Of a stretch of 64,000 nt of DNA, positions 26,214-34,537 are shown in pieces. The stretch lies in NCBI GenBank assembly GCA_003028315.1, contig CP028150.1, positions 1,178,001-1,242,000 of the forward strand. The letters run 5' to 3'. The position numbers and the translations under genes are program-made. Each line of letters starts with the position of its first letter. The stretch's first letter is position 1. Origin of the DNA: Neisseria mucosa. Its GTDB lineage: Bacteria > Pseudomonadota > Gammaproteobacteria > Burkholderiales > Neisseriaceae. Under the pieces are notes generated by a model. That model was not told the DNA's origin. It worked only from the letters and a program-made list of their open reading frames with translations, and ran no database searches.

Positions 26214-27824
26214 ATGCCGACACGCCGTCAATTCCTCAGTTACACCGCCGCGCTTGCCGCCGCGTCATCTTTTTCTTGGCTGACTTATAACCGCCTCAAC
26301 CGCAAACCGCCGGTTTCCGTCAACCGCGTCGGGCTGCCGTTGGGGCATTTGTTGCGCGACGGGAAATTGCTCAGCCCGCCGAGCCGCCGTTACGAATGCA
26401 ATACGCTGATACTCGGCGGCGGTGCGGCGGGGTTGGGGGCGTTGTGGTATTTGGCAAAACACGGTCATCGTGATGTATTGTTGGCGGAAGGGTTCGAGCG
26501 CAACGGCAACAATGCCGCCTACGCCGCTTCAGACGGCCTGAAAGCACCGAGCGGCGCGCATTATCTTGCCTTACCGTCAAAAGAGAGCGCGTATGTGCGC
26601 GAGATGCTGGCGGATTTTGGTATCTTGCAATCGGACGGCAGTTTCAGGGAAACCGATTTGGTTTACGCGCCCGAGTCGCGCCTTTTGTATCAGGATAAAT
26701 GGCATGAACACCTGTTGCCGAAGGAAGATGCGGATTCCAAACGTTTTTTTGATTTAATCGGTCGTCTGAAACAGGCTTACGGCAGCGACGGCAAAAAGAT
26801 TTTCGCCATTCCGATAGCCCTGTCATCGGCAGACGAAACGTGGCGCAAACTTGATAAGTTGACGTTCAAACAATGGCTTGTGCGAGAGGGCTACACCTCG
26901 CCCGAACTTTTGTGGTATCTCGATTACTGCTGCCGCGACGATTACGGGCAGGGCATAGCGCAAGTATCCGCCTTTGCCGGACTGCATTACTTCGCCGCCC
27001 GCAACAGCGCGGAAACCGTCCTCACTTGGCCCGAAGGTTTGGCGCGCCTTTCCGAAAACCTGCGCCGCCATGCCGGTTTGCAGGAAGGTTGGCAATGGTC
27101 GTCTGAAAACCGCATCCGCCTCGAAAAATCCGCTTCTGTCAACGCATCCGCCGTCAAAATCAAACCGCTTTCAGACGACCGTATCGAAGTTTGGCTGCGC
27201 GACAATTCAAGCGGCGAAACCGTCGCCCTGACCGCGCAACACGTTATCTCCGCCATGCCGCTGATGGTCGCCGCCCGCATCATCAAAAATCCCGCACAAT
27301 ACGGTTTGAACATTCCCGAATACGCCCCGTGGTTGGTCGCCAATTTCGAGCTGCACAGTTTCCCTAAAGAAAAAAACAACAGCGAAACTGCGTGGGATAA
27401 CGTCATCTACGGCAGCCAGGGGCTCGGCTATGTCGTCGCCACCAACCAGCTCATCCGCGTCGCCCGCCCCGAGCGCACAATCTTCACCGCCTATGCCGCG
27501 TTAAACCACGACACCCCGCAAACCGTCCGCCGCCAACTGCTCGAAGCCTCCGACGAAGAACTGCGCGACTTGGCCGCCAAAGACTTGATCGCCGCCTACG
27601 GAGAGGGCTTCTGGCAACACGTTTCACACGTCGATGTTACGGTGCGCGGACACGGCATGAGTGTGCCGAAAGTCGGTTATCTGAACGATGAATCTTTGTT
27701 AAAAATCAGAAACCGAGCGTCAGGCCTGCTGTTTGCCCACAGCGATTTGAGCGGCTATTCGGTATTCGAAGAAGCTTTGTATTGGGGCGCGGAAGCGGCG
27801 CGGAAGGTGTTGGAACAGGGCTGA
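26214..27824 (+). CDS. Tat-exported FAD-dependent amine-oxidase-like protein
   Basis: 536-residue NAD(P)/FAD-binding protein. The N terminus MPTRRQFLSYTAALAAASS has the twin-arginine motif (Arg4-Arg5) and a hydrophobic core, so it is probably folded with its flavin and exported or anchored. The FAD dinucleotide site LILGGGAAGLG is at residues 65-75, with an acidic residue (AEGFE) ending the second strand. The rest resembles flavin amine oxidases and phytoene-desaturase-like proteins. Being 79 bp downstream of the AdoMet decarboxylase suggests a polyamine-type or aminopropyl substrate in the periplasm; this is inference. In-frame uptake sequences occur at IGRLKQA and in two other places. Confidence 0.82.
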   Translation: MPTRRQFLSYTAALAAASSFSWLTYNRLNRKPPVSVNRVGLPLGHLLRDGKLLSPPSRRYECNTLILGGGAAGLGALWYLAKHGHRDVLLAEGFERNGNNAAYAASDGLKAPSGAHYLALPSKESAYVREMLADFGILQSDGSFRETDLVYAPESRLLYQDKWHEHLLPKEDADSKRFFDLIGRLKQAYGSDGKKIFAIPIALSSADETWRKLDKLTFKQWLVREGYTSPELLWYLDYCCRDDYGQGIAQVSAFAGLHYFAARNSAETVLTWPEGLARLSENLRRHAGLQEGWQWSSENRIRLEKSASVNASAVKIKPLSDDRIEVWLRDNSSGETVALTAQHVISAMPLMVAARIIKNPAQYGLNIPEYAPWLVANFELHSFPKEKNNSETAWDNVIYGSQGLGYVVATNQLIRVARPERTIFTAYAALNHDTPQTVRRQLLEASDEELRDLAAKDLIAAYGEGFWQHVSHVDVTVRGHGMSVPKVGYLNDESLLKIRNRASGLLFAHSDLSGYSVFEEALYWGAEAARKVLEQG

Positions 27825-27948
27825 CTGCCGCAAAAAAGGTCGTCTGAAAAAACAAAGACAAAAGGTTTGAAATCCAATTCAGGAAGCCCAATAGCCCTTT
27901 CAACCCGTTTTCACTATAATCCCCATTTCCCCACCCCACTCCCTCGCC

Positions 27949-28389
27949 ATGCCTAAAGCTACTTTCTACACCCACGCCGCCGACCCCGCCGCCTTCGCCT
28001 GCCGCCTGATTGCGCGCGCCATACGCGACGGCGGACAGATATTGGTGTGGTCAGATTCTGCCGAGACCATCCGCCGCCTTGACCGCGACCTTTGGCAGCA
28101 AATCCCTGAAAGTTTCATTCCGCACGAAATTTGGCAACCCGACCAACCCATGTCGTCTGAAACACCCGTATGGCTCGCGTTCGGCGATACTTTGCCCACC
28201 GTACTTGAAAACGCCACCGTCCTCAACCTCTCGCCCGACTTTTGGAACGAAGCCCCTGTCATCCCCGCCCGCGTACTCGAAATCGTAGGCAGCAGTTTAG
28301 AAGAACTCGCCGACGCACGCGAACGCTTCAGCGCATACAGAAAAAGCGGCTTTACCATCGAACACCACAATATGACCGGAAAAGCCTGA
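27949..28389 (+). CDS. holC: DNA polymerase III chi subunit
   Basis: Clamp-loader accessory subunit of 146 residues that links the replicase to single-strand binding protein. The fold signature is the N-terminal ATFYTHAADPAAFACRLIARAI and the DGGQILVWSDSAETIRRLDRDLW stretch. The SSB-contact region is LPTVLENATVLNLS. The psi subunit is not adjacent. Start is the ATG at 27949, in a unit preceded by a single uptake sequence at about 27836-27849. Confidence 0.9.
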   Translation: MPKATFYTHAADPAAFACRLIARAIRDGGQILVWSDSAETIRRLDRDLWQQIPESFIPHEIWQPDQPMSSETPVWLAFGDTLPTVLENATVLNLSPDFWNEAPVIPARVLEIVGSSLEELADARERFSAYRKSGFTIEHHNMTGKA

Positions 28390-28443
28390 AAGCGAAGGTC
28401 GTCTGAAAACAGCTTTACAATCCAAGCCAAAAATTTAAACAGC

Positions 28444-28476
28444 TTTGATTCCTTTTGAATCAAACTGGGCTATAAT
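28444..28476 (+). promoter_or_regulatory. Promoter of mip with inverted repeat
   Basis: A consensus -10 TATAAT at 28471-28476 is preceded by TTTGATTC (28444-28451) and GAATCAAA (28457-28464), an 8-bp perfect inverted repeat over the expected -35 zone. The best -35 (TTGATT) has a 20-bp spacer, so activation or repression by a bound protein is plausible. The half-site spacing is wrong for FNR. Confidence 0.5.
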
Positions 28477-28516
28477 CCCGACTTTCTTTTACTGACCTTT
28501 AAAAGACGAAAACACC

Positions 28517-29338
28517 ATGAACAAAACTTTCAAATTCAGCGCATTGGCAATCACCGCCGCATTGGCACTGACCGCCTGCGACAAAAAAGACACTAATACA
28601 CCTGCGGCTGCCTCTGCTCCCGCATCCGCAGCTTCTGCCGCAACAGACGCATCTTCTATCGGCACACCAGCCCAACAAGCCAGCTACGCAATGGGTATGG
28701 ACATCGGCAGATCTTTAAAACAAATGAAAGATCAAGGTGCGGAAATTGATATGAAAGTCTTCATCGAAGCCATGCAGGCTTCTTATGAAGGCAAAGAAAA
28801 CAAAATGACCGAAGCCCAGGCGCAGGAAGTCATGATGAAATTCCTGACCGAACAACAAACCAAAGCCGCAGAAAAACTTCAAGCTGACGCCAAAGCCAAC
28901 TTGGAGAAAGGCGAAGCGTTCCTTAAAGAAAATGCAACTAAAGAAGGCGTGAAAACCACCGCCTCCGGCCTGCAATACAAAATCACCAAAGAAGGTGAAG
29001 GCAAACAGCCTACCAAAGACGACATCGTCGTTGTCGAATACGAAGGCCGCCTGATTGACGGTACCGTCTTCGACAGCAGCAAAGCCAGCGGCAGCCCTGC
29101 CACCTTCCCCGTCAGCCAAGTCATCCCCGGCTGGACTGAAGGCATCCAGCTCCTGAAAGAAGGCGGCGAAGCCACATTCTATATCCCGTCCAAACTTGCC
29201 TACCGCGATCAGGCAGTTCCCGGTGGTAAAATCGGTCCGAATTCCACTTTGGTATTCGACGTGAAGCTGGTTAAAATCGGCAAACCCGAAGACTTCCAGC
29301 CTGCCCCCGGTCAAGTTGATATCAAAAAAGTCCAATAA
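28517..29338 (+). CDS. mip: FKBP-type peptidyl-prolyl isomerase lipoprotein (MIP)
   Basis: Surface or periplasmic lipoprotein of 273 residues, homologous to gonococcal MIP and to FkpA. The signal ends LALTAC (Cys21). A low-complexity Ala/Ser linker precedes the helical dimerisation region (about 50-150, MGMDIGRSLKQMKDQGAEID and the long AEKLQADAKANLEKGEAF helix). The FKBP catalytic domain is at about 160-258 (VVVEYEGRLIDGTVFDSS, FPVSQVIPGWTEGIQLLKEGG, IPSKLAYR). It has its own promoter and terminator. In pathogenic Neisseria the homologue aids intracellular survival; that role is not shown for this organism. Confidence 0.94.
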   Translation: MNKTFKFSALAITAALALTACDKKDTNTPAAASAPASAASAATDASSIGTPAQQASYAMGMDIGRSLKQMKDQGAEIDMKVFIEAMQASYEGKENKMTEAQAQEVMMKFLTEQQTKAAEKLQADAKANLEKGEAFLKENATKEGVKTTASGLQYKITKEGEGKQPTKDDIVVVEYEGRLIDGTVFDSSKASGSPATFPVSQVIPGWTEGIQLLKEGGEATFYIPSKLAYRDQAVPGGKIGPNSTLVFDVKLVKIGKPEDFQPAPGQVDIKKVQ

Positions 29339-29354
29339 GCCCGCGCTTTAACCC

Positions 29355-29387
29355 AATGCCCGAACCTAATCCGTTTCGGGCATTTTT
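29355..29387 (+). terminator. Terminator after mip
   Basis: AATGCCCGAA and TTCGGGCATT with a 10-base loop followed by TTTT. Confidence 0.9.
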
Positions 29388-29562
29388 CATTACAAATCCC
29401 CCCCAACTCCCAACTGCCGTTATCTGTTTTCAGGCAGCAATGGTACGGTTTATCCGTTTCAGACGACCTTTGCAAATCCGATTCCCATCCGTATCACGCA
29501 TAGCATTCCGATTTTATTTTGCTATACAATGACTGCCTGAAAAAAATCGAAAGCCCGACACC

Positions 29563-30189
29563 ATGAAAAACATCGTTATCCTCATCTCCGGCCGCGGCAG
29601 CAATATGCAGGCCATCGTCAATGCCACCATTCCAGACGCCCGCATCGCCGCCGTCCTCAGCAACAGCGCAACTGCCGCCGGACTGGCTTGGGCAGTCGAG
29701 CGCGGCATCGCCACCGACAGCCTCAACCACAAAGATTTCCCCAGCCGCCTCGCTTTTGACCAAGCCATGATGGAGAGAATCGATGCCTACCAACCCGATT
29801 TGGTGGTCCTTGCAGGCTTTATGCGCATCCTCACACCCGAATTCTGCGCCCATTACCAAAACCGCTTAATCAACATCCACCCTTCCATCCTCCCCGCATT
29901 CACCGGCCTGCACACCCACGAACGCGCCCTCGAAGCAGGCTGTCGCGTTGCCGGCTGTACCATCCACTTCGTGACCCCCGAGCTGGACTGCGGTCCGATT
30001 ATCTCGCAAGGCATCGTGCCGATACTTGATGGCGACACGCCCGACGACGTTGCCGCCCGCGTCCTTACCGTCGAACACCGCCTATTCCCGCAAGCCGTTG
30101 CCGATTTCGTCGCAGGTCGTCTGAAAATCGAAGGCAACCGCGTGTTCAATTCAGAACGCAACGCCGAAGGACAAACCCTGCTCGCGTAA
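29563..30189 (+). CDS. purN: Phosphoribosylglycinamide formyltransferase
   Basis: Transfers a formyl group from formyl-tetrahydrofolate to GAR in purine synthesis. The protein has 208 residues. Signatures are ISGRGSNMQAI near residue 7, INIHPSILPAFTGLHTHERAL near residue 104 (active-site Asn and His), and GCTIHFVTPELDCGPII near residue 129 with the catalytic Asp. An in-frame uptake sequence encodes AGRLKIEG near the C terminus. It is followed 37 bp later by the TPR-like gene, probably co-transcribed. Confidence 0.96.
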   Translation: MKNIVILISGRGSNMQAIVNATIPDARIAAVLSNSATAAGLAWAVERGIATDSLNHKDFPSRLAFDQAMMERIDAYQPDLVVLAGFMRILTPEFCAHYQNRLINIHPSILPAFTGLHTHERALEAGCRVAGCTIHFVTPELDCGPIISQGIVPILDGDTPDDVAARVLTVEHRLFPQAVADFVAGRLKIEGNRVFNSERNAEGQTLLA

Positions 30190-30226
30190 TCCCCGCCTAA
30201 GCAGCAGTACCACATAAGGAAAAACC

Positions 30227-31264
30227 ATGAGCCAAAACCAGTTGACCCTTTTGGATATCATTTCCGAATCCGACTACCGTCAACGCCAAAGCAAAGCCAT
30301 CGATTTATTCAACCAAAGCCTCAAAAACGACCCCGAAACAACGTTGGCATTGTGCAATTTTGTTGTCGGCGACGTACTCAGCAACCAATCCTTTTCTCCC
30401 GGTTTCAAGCTGCACTGCCTAAACTGGCTGATCGACCATCACTTGGACCGCTGTGACGAAAGCTACGAGCAGCATCCTGAAGACGACGGCTTTCCCGAAG
30501 GCTTCTACGATTTAATCGATTGCCAGTGGAAATTCAAATGGATCATTCCCACTCTTGCCCGCGACCTCTTTCTCGACAAAAAGGAAATCGAGGAAGCGAA
30601 CGAAACAATGCGCTACCACTATGAAAACATGCGGTTTAGTCTTTCATCATTTTATAAAACCCTGATGCTGCAAAACATCCTGACCGGAGACCACACCGCC
30701 GCCAAAGAAAATTTCCAAAAATGGCAGCAAACCGCGACAGACGAATTTTCCGACTGTCCCGCGTGCGAACAGACCGAACAAGTCAACTTCTACCATTTCA
30801 TCGGACAGTATCAAAAAGCCATCGACGCCGCCCAACCCATCTTAACGGGCGAAATGACCTGTGCCGAAGTGCCGCATATTACCTACCATCCCGCCATCGA
30901 CAGCATGATACGGCTGGGCAAATATCCCGAAGCAGAGCGTCTTTTGGATGAAGCCATAGACAAAATCAACGCCGAAGAAGACGAAATTTTCGTCCGCCTT
31001 ATTCCCCTCTTCTCCCAACTGTCTTACAAACTCGGACAGTCGCAACGCGCCCTCGACTTGATGAACCGGCACGGCAACGCCATTATTCAACATGCCCAAA
31101 ACGACAATATGCTCTATTTGGACTACCTCATCGCACTCTACCCCTTTGACGAAGATGCGGCGCAACATGCCCGCGAGCTTGCCGCCGACTTCGACAAACG
31201 CAACGGCAACAGCCATTACCAAAGCCAGATAGAATTTATGTTCGGTTCGGGCAATCTCCAATAA
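30227..31264 (+). CDS. TPR-like hypothetical protein
   Basis: 345-residue cytoplasmic protein without signal or membrane segments. It is rich in Asp/Glu and aromatic residues and appears built of helix pairs resembling tetratricopeptide repeats (for example YHFIGQYQKAIDAAQPIL, MIRLGKYPEAERLLDEAI and SYKLGQSQRALDLM). A CPAC pair occurs near residue 178. I do not recognise a specific family; such proteins usually scaffold other proteins. An AAGGA Shine-Dalgarno lies 7 bases before the ATG. An insertion sequence lies one base after the stop codon and separates the gene from the uptake-sequence hairpin that probably was its terminator. Confidence 0.75.
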   Translation: MSQNQLTLLDIISESDYRQRQSKAIDLFNQSLKNDPETTLALCNFVVGDVLSNQSFSPGFKLHCLNWLIDHHLDRCDESYEQHPEDDGFPEGFYDLIDCQWKFKWIIPTLARDLFLDKKEIEEANETMRYHYENMRFSLSSFYKTLMLQNILTGDHTAAKENFQKWQQTATDEFSDCPACEQTEQVNFYHFIGQYQKAIDAAQPILTGEMTCAEVPHITYHPAIDSMIRLGKYPEAERLLDEAIDKINAEEDEIFVRLIPLFSQLSYKLGQSQRALDLMNRHGNAIIQHAQNDNMLYLDYLIALYPFDEDAAQHARELAADFDKRNGNSHYQSQIEFMFGSGNLQ

Positions 31265-31271
31265 ACCAAGC
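31265..31271. repeat. Target-site duplication, left copy
   Basis: ACCAAGC, repeated exactly at 32150-32156 on the other side of the IS481-family element. It begins immediately after the stop codon of the TPR-like gene. Confidence 0.9.
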
Positions 31272-32149
31272 TGTAGAAACCAGTAGCGTTGTTTACAGTA
31301 TTTCCAGGAGAATACTGAAACATGAACATGCACAAAAACACCCGCCTCACCCCGCACCACCGACAAGCCATTTGGCTGGCCTACACGCAGGGGAAGGAAA
31401 GCGTCACCTCCCTGGCACGCCGCTACCAAGTCAGCCGCGTCACCATTTACCGCGCACTTAAAGCCGCAAGAGGCAGACTGCTCAAACCGCAAACCAGTAC
31501 CAACAACCGTTTCAAACAGGCAAAGTACGGAATGAAACGCCTGGCCAAGGTAGAACGCAGCATTCAGGAAAAACTCAAAAAGCAGGCCAAACGCTACAAT
31601 AAATCCTACCCCGGAGAGCTGGTGCATCTCGACACCAAACGGCTGCCGCTGCTCAAAGGGCAGAAAGCCACCGATAAGCGGGATTACCTGTTTGTCGCCA
31701 TCGACGATTTCTCAAGGGAGCTATACGCCGCCATTTTGCCGGACAAAACCGCAGACAGCGCCGCCAAGTTTCTGACCGAACACCTGATTGATCCCTGCCC
31801 ATACCTGATTGAGTGCGTTTACTCCGACAACGGTACGGAATACAAAGGCTCGGCCAACCATGCTTTCGGTGTAGCCTGTTACGAGAACGGGATTGGTCAA
31901 AAGTTTACCTGGGTTGCCCGTCCGCAGACCAACGGTAAGGCGGAGCGGGTTATCCGTACCCTGATGGAGATGTGGCATGAGAAACAGTCGTTTGAGAGTC
32001 CGGAACATCGGCAAAAGGAGTTGTGCCGCTTTGTTAATTTTTATAACACTGTGAAGCCACACCGCAGTTTGAACGGCGATACGCCGTTTGAGGTCTTACA
32101 GGCTTATTTTTCTCAACCTGTTGTGTAAACAACGCGACAATTTTCTACA
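31272..32149. mobile_element. IS481-family insertion sequence (878 bp)
   Basis: Ends are TGTAGAAACCAGTAGCGTTG at 31272 and the inverse of TGTAGAAAATTGTCGCGTTG at 32149. The inverted repeat covers 26 bp with four mismatches and starts with TGT...ACA as in IS481. It is flanked by a perfect 7-bp duplication (ACCAAGC), showing simple, probably recent insertion. It carries a single intact transposase gene. Confidence 0.93.
31322..32128 (+). CDS. IS481-family transposase
   Basis: 268-residue DDE transposase. The N-terminal helix-turn-helix (about residues 24-48, SVTSLARRYQVSRVTIYRALK) recognises the ends. The rve core holds Asp104 (VHLDTKRL), Asp169 (YSDNGTEYKG) and Glu208 (NGKAERVIRT). The family motif PHRSLNGDTPFEVL is near the end. 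Intact and full length with AGGAG upstream of the ATG, so it may still be active. Confidence 0.93.
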   Translation: MNMHKNTRLTPHHRQAIWLAYTQGKESVTSLARRYQVSRVTIYRALKAARGRLLKPQTSTNNRFKQAKYGMKRLAKVERSIQEKLKKQAKRYNKSYPGELVHLDTKRLPLLKGQKATDKRDYLFVAIDDFSRELYAAILPDKTADSAAKFLTEHLIDPCPYLIECVYSDNGTEYKGSANHAFGVACYENGIGQKFTWVARPQTNGKAERVIRTLMEMWHEKQSFESPEHRQKELCRFVNFYNTVKPHRSLNGDTPFEVLQAYFSQPVV

Positions 32150-32182
32150 ACCAAGCTCGTCTGAAACCCTTTCAGACGACCC
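32150..32182. terminator. Displaced uptake-sequence hairpin beside right IS end
   Basis: The right duplication copy ACCAAGC runs directly into TCGTCTGAAA ... TTTCAGACGAC. This hairpin is the likely original terminator of the TPR-like gene and is now 890 bp from its stop. Confidence 0.75.
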
Positions 32183-32200
32183 AAAACAGGAGGAAATATC

Positions 32201-32869
32201 ATGAAAACACCCACCCTGCTAATCGCCGCCGCCCTCTCCCTAAGCGCCGCAAACGCCTATGCCGCAGGACTACCCCAATCAGCCACCCTGAAATACTCCG
32301 GCAGCTACGGCATACCCGCCAGCATGACCTTCACACGCAGCGGCAACCAATACACCATCGTTTCCAGAATCAAAGTCCCGCTCTACCACATCCGTTTCGA
32401 ATCCGGCGGCAGCATCAGCGGCAACACCATCCGCCCGAGTTACTATAAAGATGTCCGCGACGGCAAAACCTATGCCGAAGCCAAATTCCGAGGCAATCAG
32501 GTTACCTACGGTAAAACAGGCGAGCTGCAAACCGAAACCGTCGGCGGCAACATCAGCGATTTATTCACGCTGGCATGGCAGCTTGCCGCCAACGATGCGA
32601 AACTGCCCGCCCGCCTGAGCATCACCAACGGCAAAAAAATCTATCCCGTCAGCGGTATGAGCAAAATCGGCAGCGGCAGCTATACCCTGAACGGCAAAGC
32701 CATACCCGTCGAAAAATACCGCGTACAACGCGGCGACGACACTGTAACCTATTCCTTCGCCACCTCCTTGGGCAACATCCCCGCCCAAATCAGCTATACC
32801 GACGACGGCAAAACCTACGATTTGAAACTGACTTCCGTCAGCATCAACGGCAAACCTGTCAAACCCTGA
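32201..32869 (+). CDS. DUF3108 family periplasmic protein
   Basis: Secreted protein of 222 residues with a signal peptide cut after NAYA. The rest is a mostly beta DUF3108 domain (ATLKYSGSYGIPASMTFTRSG, IRPSYYKDVRDGKTYAEAKF, EKYRVQRGDDTVTYSFATSLG). In beta-proteobacteria this gene commonly lies beside purN, and the IS481 element and TPR gene intervene here. AGGAGG lies 7-8 bases before the ATG at 32201. Function is not established; one view links the fold to outer-membrane or lipid-binding beta sandwiches. Confidence 0.85.
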   Translation: MKTPTLLIAAALSLSAANAYAAGLPQSATLKYSGSYGIPASMTFTRSGNQYTIVSRIKVPLYHIRFESGGSISGNTIRPSYYKDVRDGKTYAEAKFRGNQVTYGKTGELQTETVGGNISDLFTLAWQLAANDAKLPARLSITNGKKIYPVSGMSKIGSGSYTLNGKAIPVEKYRVQRGDDTVTYSFATSLGNIPAQISYTDDGKTYDLKLTSVSINGKPVKP

Positions 32870-32881
32870 AATCCCTAACTA

Positions 32882-32917
32882 AAAAGGTCGTCTGAAACCA
32901 TTTTCAGACGACCTTTC
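32882..32917. terminator. Inverted uptake-sequence terminator
   Basis: AAAAGGTCGTCTGAAA and TTTTCAGACGACCTTT between convergent DUF3108 and dehydrogenase genes. Confidence 0.9.
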
Positions 32918-32930
32918 TTCTTTCAAAACC

Positions 32931-33758
32931 CTATTTGAACCACGACTTAATCCGTGCAAACAAAGACATACTCTGTTTCTCAAAATTCTCCGCCTGTGCG
33001 GGCACGGGCAGCGTATTGCGGATGACTTTCATACCGGCAAACGTTTGGGCGACGGGCATGATTTCGATGGAATTGACGTTCATGTGCGCCGGACGCTGAT
33101 AAAGCCACAAAGCCGTATCCGCAATGTCTTGCGGCTGGATGGACTCGACGTTCTCATAAACCTTTTCCGCCCGCTCGTCATCGCCCTTAAATCGGACGTT
33201 GGAAAACTCGGTACCGCCGCACAAACCCGGCTCGATGTTGGTGACACGGATGTTTTTATCCGCCAATTCCGCGCGCAGGTTCATGCTGAACTGGCGCACA
33301 AACGCCTTGGTCGCGCCGTACACGTTGCTGCCCTCGTAGGCATAGCTGCCGGCAATCGAACCCAGATTCATGATATAGCCTTGTTTGCGCTCCGCCATTT
33401 GTGGCAGGATTTGGCGCGTTAGGAAAGTCAGACCGATAATGTTCGTTTGAATCATGGTTTCCCAATCGCCGAAATCTGCTTTGTCCGCCGTTTCCAAACC
33501 CAACGCTAATCCGGCGTTGTTGATCAGGCAATCGATTTCGGCAAAATTTTCAGGCAGGCTGTCGAGCGCGTTGCGTATCGACTCGGTACGCGAAACGTCC
33601 ATTTCCAAAGGATAAAACCGCTCGCCCAATTCGGCCGCCAATGCCTGCAGTTTCTCGCCGCGCCGCGCCGCGCCGATAACGGAATAACCGGCCTGTACAA
33701 ACGTGCGGCACATCGCCTCACCGAAACCTGCCGACGCGCCGGTAACCAAAATCGCCAT
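32931..33758 (-). CDS. Short-chain dehydrogenase/reductase (YdfG-like)
   Basis: NADP-dependent oxidoreductase of 275 residues, closest in layout to YdfG, which oxidises 3-hydroxy acids and serine. The Rossmann glycine motif is TGASAGFG (residues 6-13), followed by GAARR for NADP preference. NNAG is near residue 77. The catalytic Ser, Tyr and Lys lie in LGSIAGSYAYEGSNVYGATKAF. Compared with YdfG (248 residues) it has a C-terminal extension ending KSWFK. The start is the ATG at 33758 with AAGGAAA before it; an upstream in-frame ATG at 33794 lacks a ribosome site. Confidence 0.87.
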   Translation of the reverse strand: MAILVTGASAGFGEAMCRTFVQAGYSVIGAARRGEKLQALAAELGERFYPLEMDVSRTESIRNALDSLPENFAEIDCLINNAGLALGLETADKADFGDWETMIQTNIIGLTFLTRQILPQMAERKQGYIMNLGSIAGSYAYEGSNVYGATKAFVRQFSMNLRAELADKNIRVTNIEPGLCGGTEFSNVRFKGDDERAEKVYENVESIQPQDIADTALWLYQRPAHMNVNSIEIMPVAQTFAGMKVIRNTLPVPAQAENFEKQSMSLFARIKSWFK

Positions 33759-33812
33759 AACTATTTCCTTTCTTTTCTCGTTTTGTAAACCCATTTCAGG
33801 TATGATTACGAC

Positions 33813-33847
33813 TTTTCAGACGACCTCTTCGGACGTCGTCTGAAAAA
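33813..33847. promoter_or_regulatory. Tail-to-tail uptake-sequence hairpin between divergent genes
   Basis: TTTTCAGACGAC and GTCGTCTGAAAA, in the opposite order to the terminator pairs elsewhere. It lies between the divergent dehydrogenase and cytochrome genes, so it overlaps their promoters rather than ends transcripts. Confidence 0.65.
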
Positions 33848-33884
33848 TATGAATAACAAAATACTATCACAGGACACAAAAGCC

Positions 33885-34343
33885 ATGAATACCAAACTCT
33901 TCTCAGCAGCCCTGCTCGCTGCCCTGACCCTTGCCGCCTGCGGTGGCGGCGCACCCGCGCAACCCAAAGGCCCGATCTCCGAAGACCGTACCACTGCGTT
34001 CAAAGCCATGATGCCCGAATTCTCCAGCATGGGCAAAATGGTAAAAGGCGAAGAGCCTTACGACGTAGAGAAATTCAAGCAGGCTGCGGCAACTTTTGCC
34101 GAAAGCAGCAAAAAACCTTTCACCTTCTTCCAATCTGACGACAAAGGCAACGGCCGCGCCCTGCCTGCGGTTTGGTCTGATGCGGCCAAATTCAAAGCCG
34201 AAGAAGACAAATTCGCCGCAGCCGTTGAAAAACTGAACGCCACCGCGCAAACCGGCAAGCTGGAAGAAATCAAAGCCGCTTACGGCGAAACCGGCGCAAG
34301 CTGCAAATCCTGCCACGACACCTTCCGCGCTCCGGAAGAATAA
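33885..34343 (+). CDS. cycP: Cytochrome c' lipoprotein
   Basis: Class II c-type cytochrome of 152 residues, lipidated at Cys19 (LTLAAC). Haem attaches near the C terminus at Cys140 and Cys143, with His144 as axial ligand (CKSCH). The four-helix body carries DRTTAFKAMMPEFSSMGKM near the start. In pathogenic Neisseria the equivalent protein binds nitric oxide and protects against it. AGGA lies about 11 bases before the ATG at 33885; an in-frame ATG at 33849 would put 12 extra residues before the signal and is rejected. Confidence 0.9.
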   Translation: MNTKLFSAALLAALTLAACGGGAPAQPKGPISEDRTTAFKAMMPEFSSMGKMVKGEEPYDVEKFKQAAATFAESSKKPFTFFQSDDKGNGRALPAVWSDAAKFKAEEDKFAAAVEKLNATAQTGKLEEIKAAYGETGASCKSCHDTFRAPEE

Positions 34344-34362
34344 GCCGCTGTGCAGAAACACA

Positions 34363-34399
34363 AAAAGGTCGTCTGAAATCCGGTTTCAGACGACCTTTT
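34363..34399. terminator. Inverted uptake-sequence terminator after cytochrome c'
   Basis: AAAAGGTCGTCTGAAA and TTTCAGACGACCTTTT. Confidence 0.9.
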
Positions 34400-34537
34400 G
34401 AGTTTCGATGAACAGGAAAAAAGTCATATCCGAACATTGCGGACAAGTATCCCAAACCGGCTTTTTGTATCGCTGTCATTTCCTTTTTCGCGCAGACGCA
34501 AGCTGATATGACGGCATCTATTCCCGATAAGGCGCGC

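Noticed and set aside
28444..28464. FNR site upstream of mip
   Set aside because: Half-sites TTGAT and ATCAA are 9 bp apart instead of 4.
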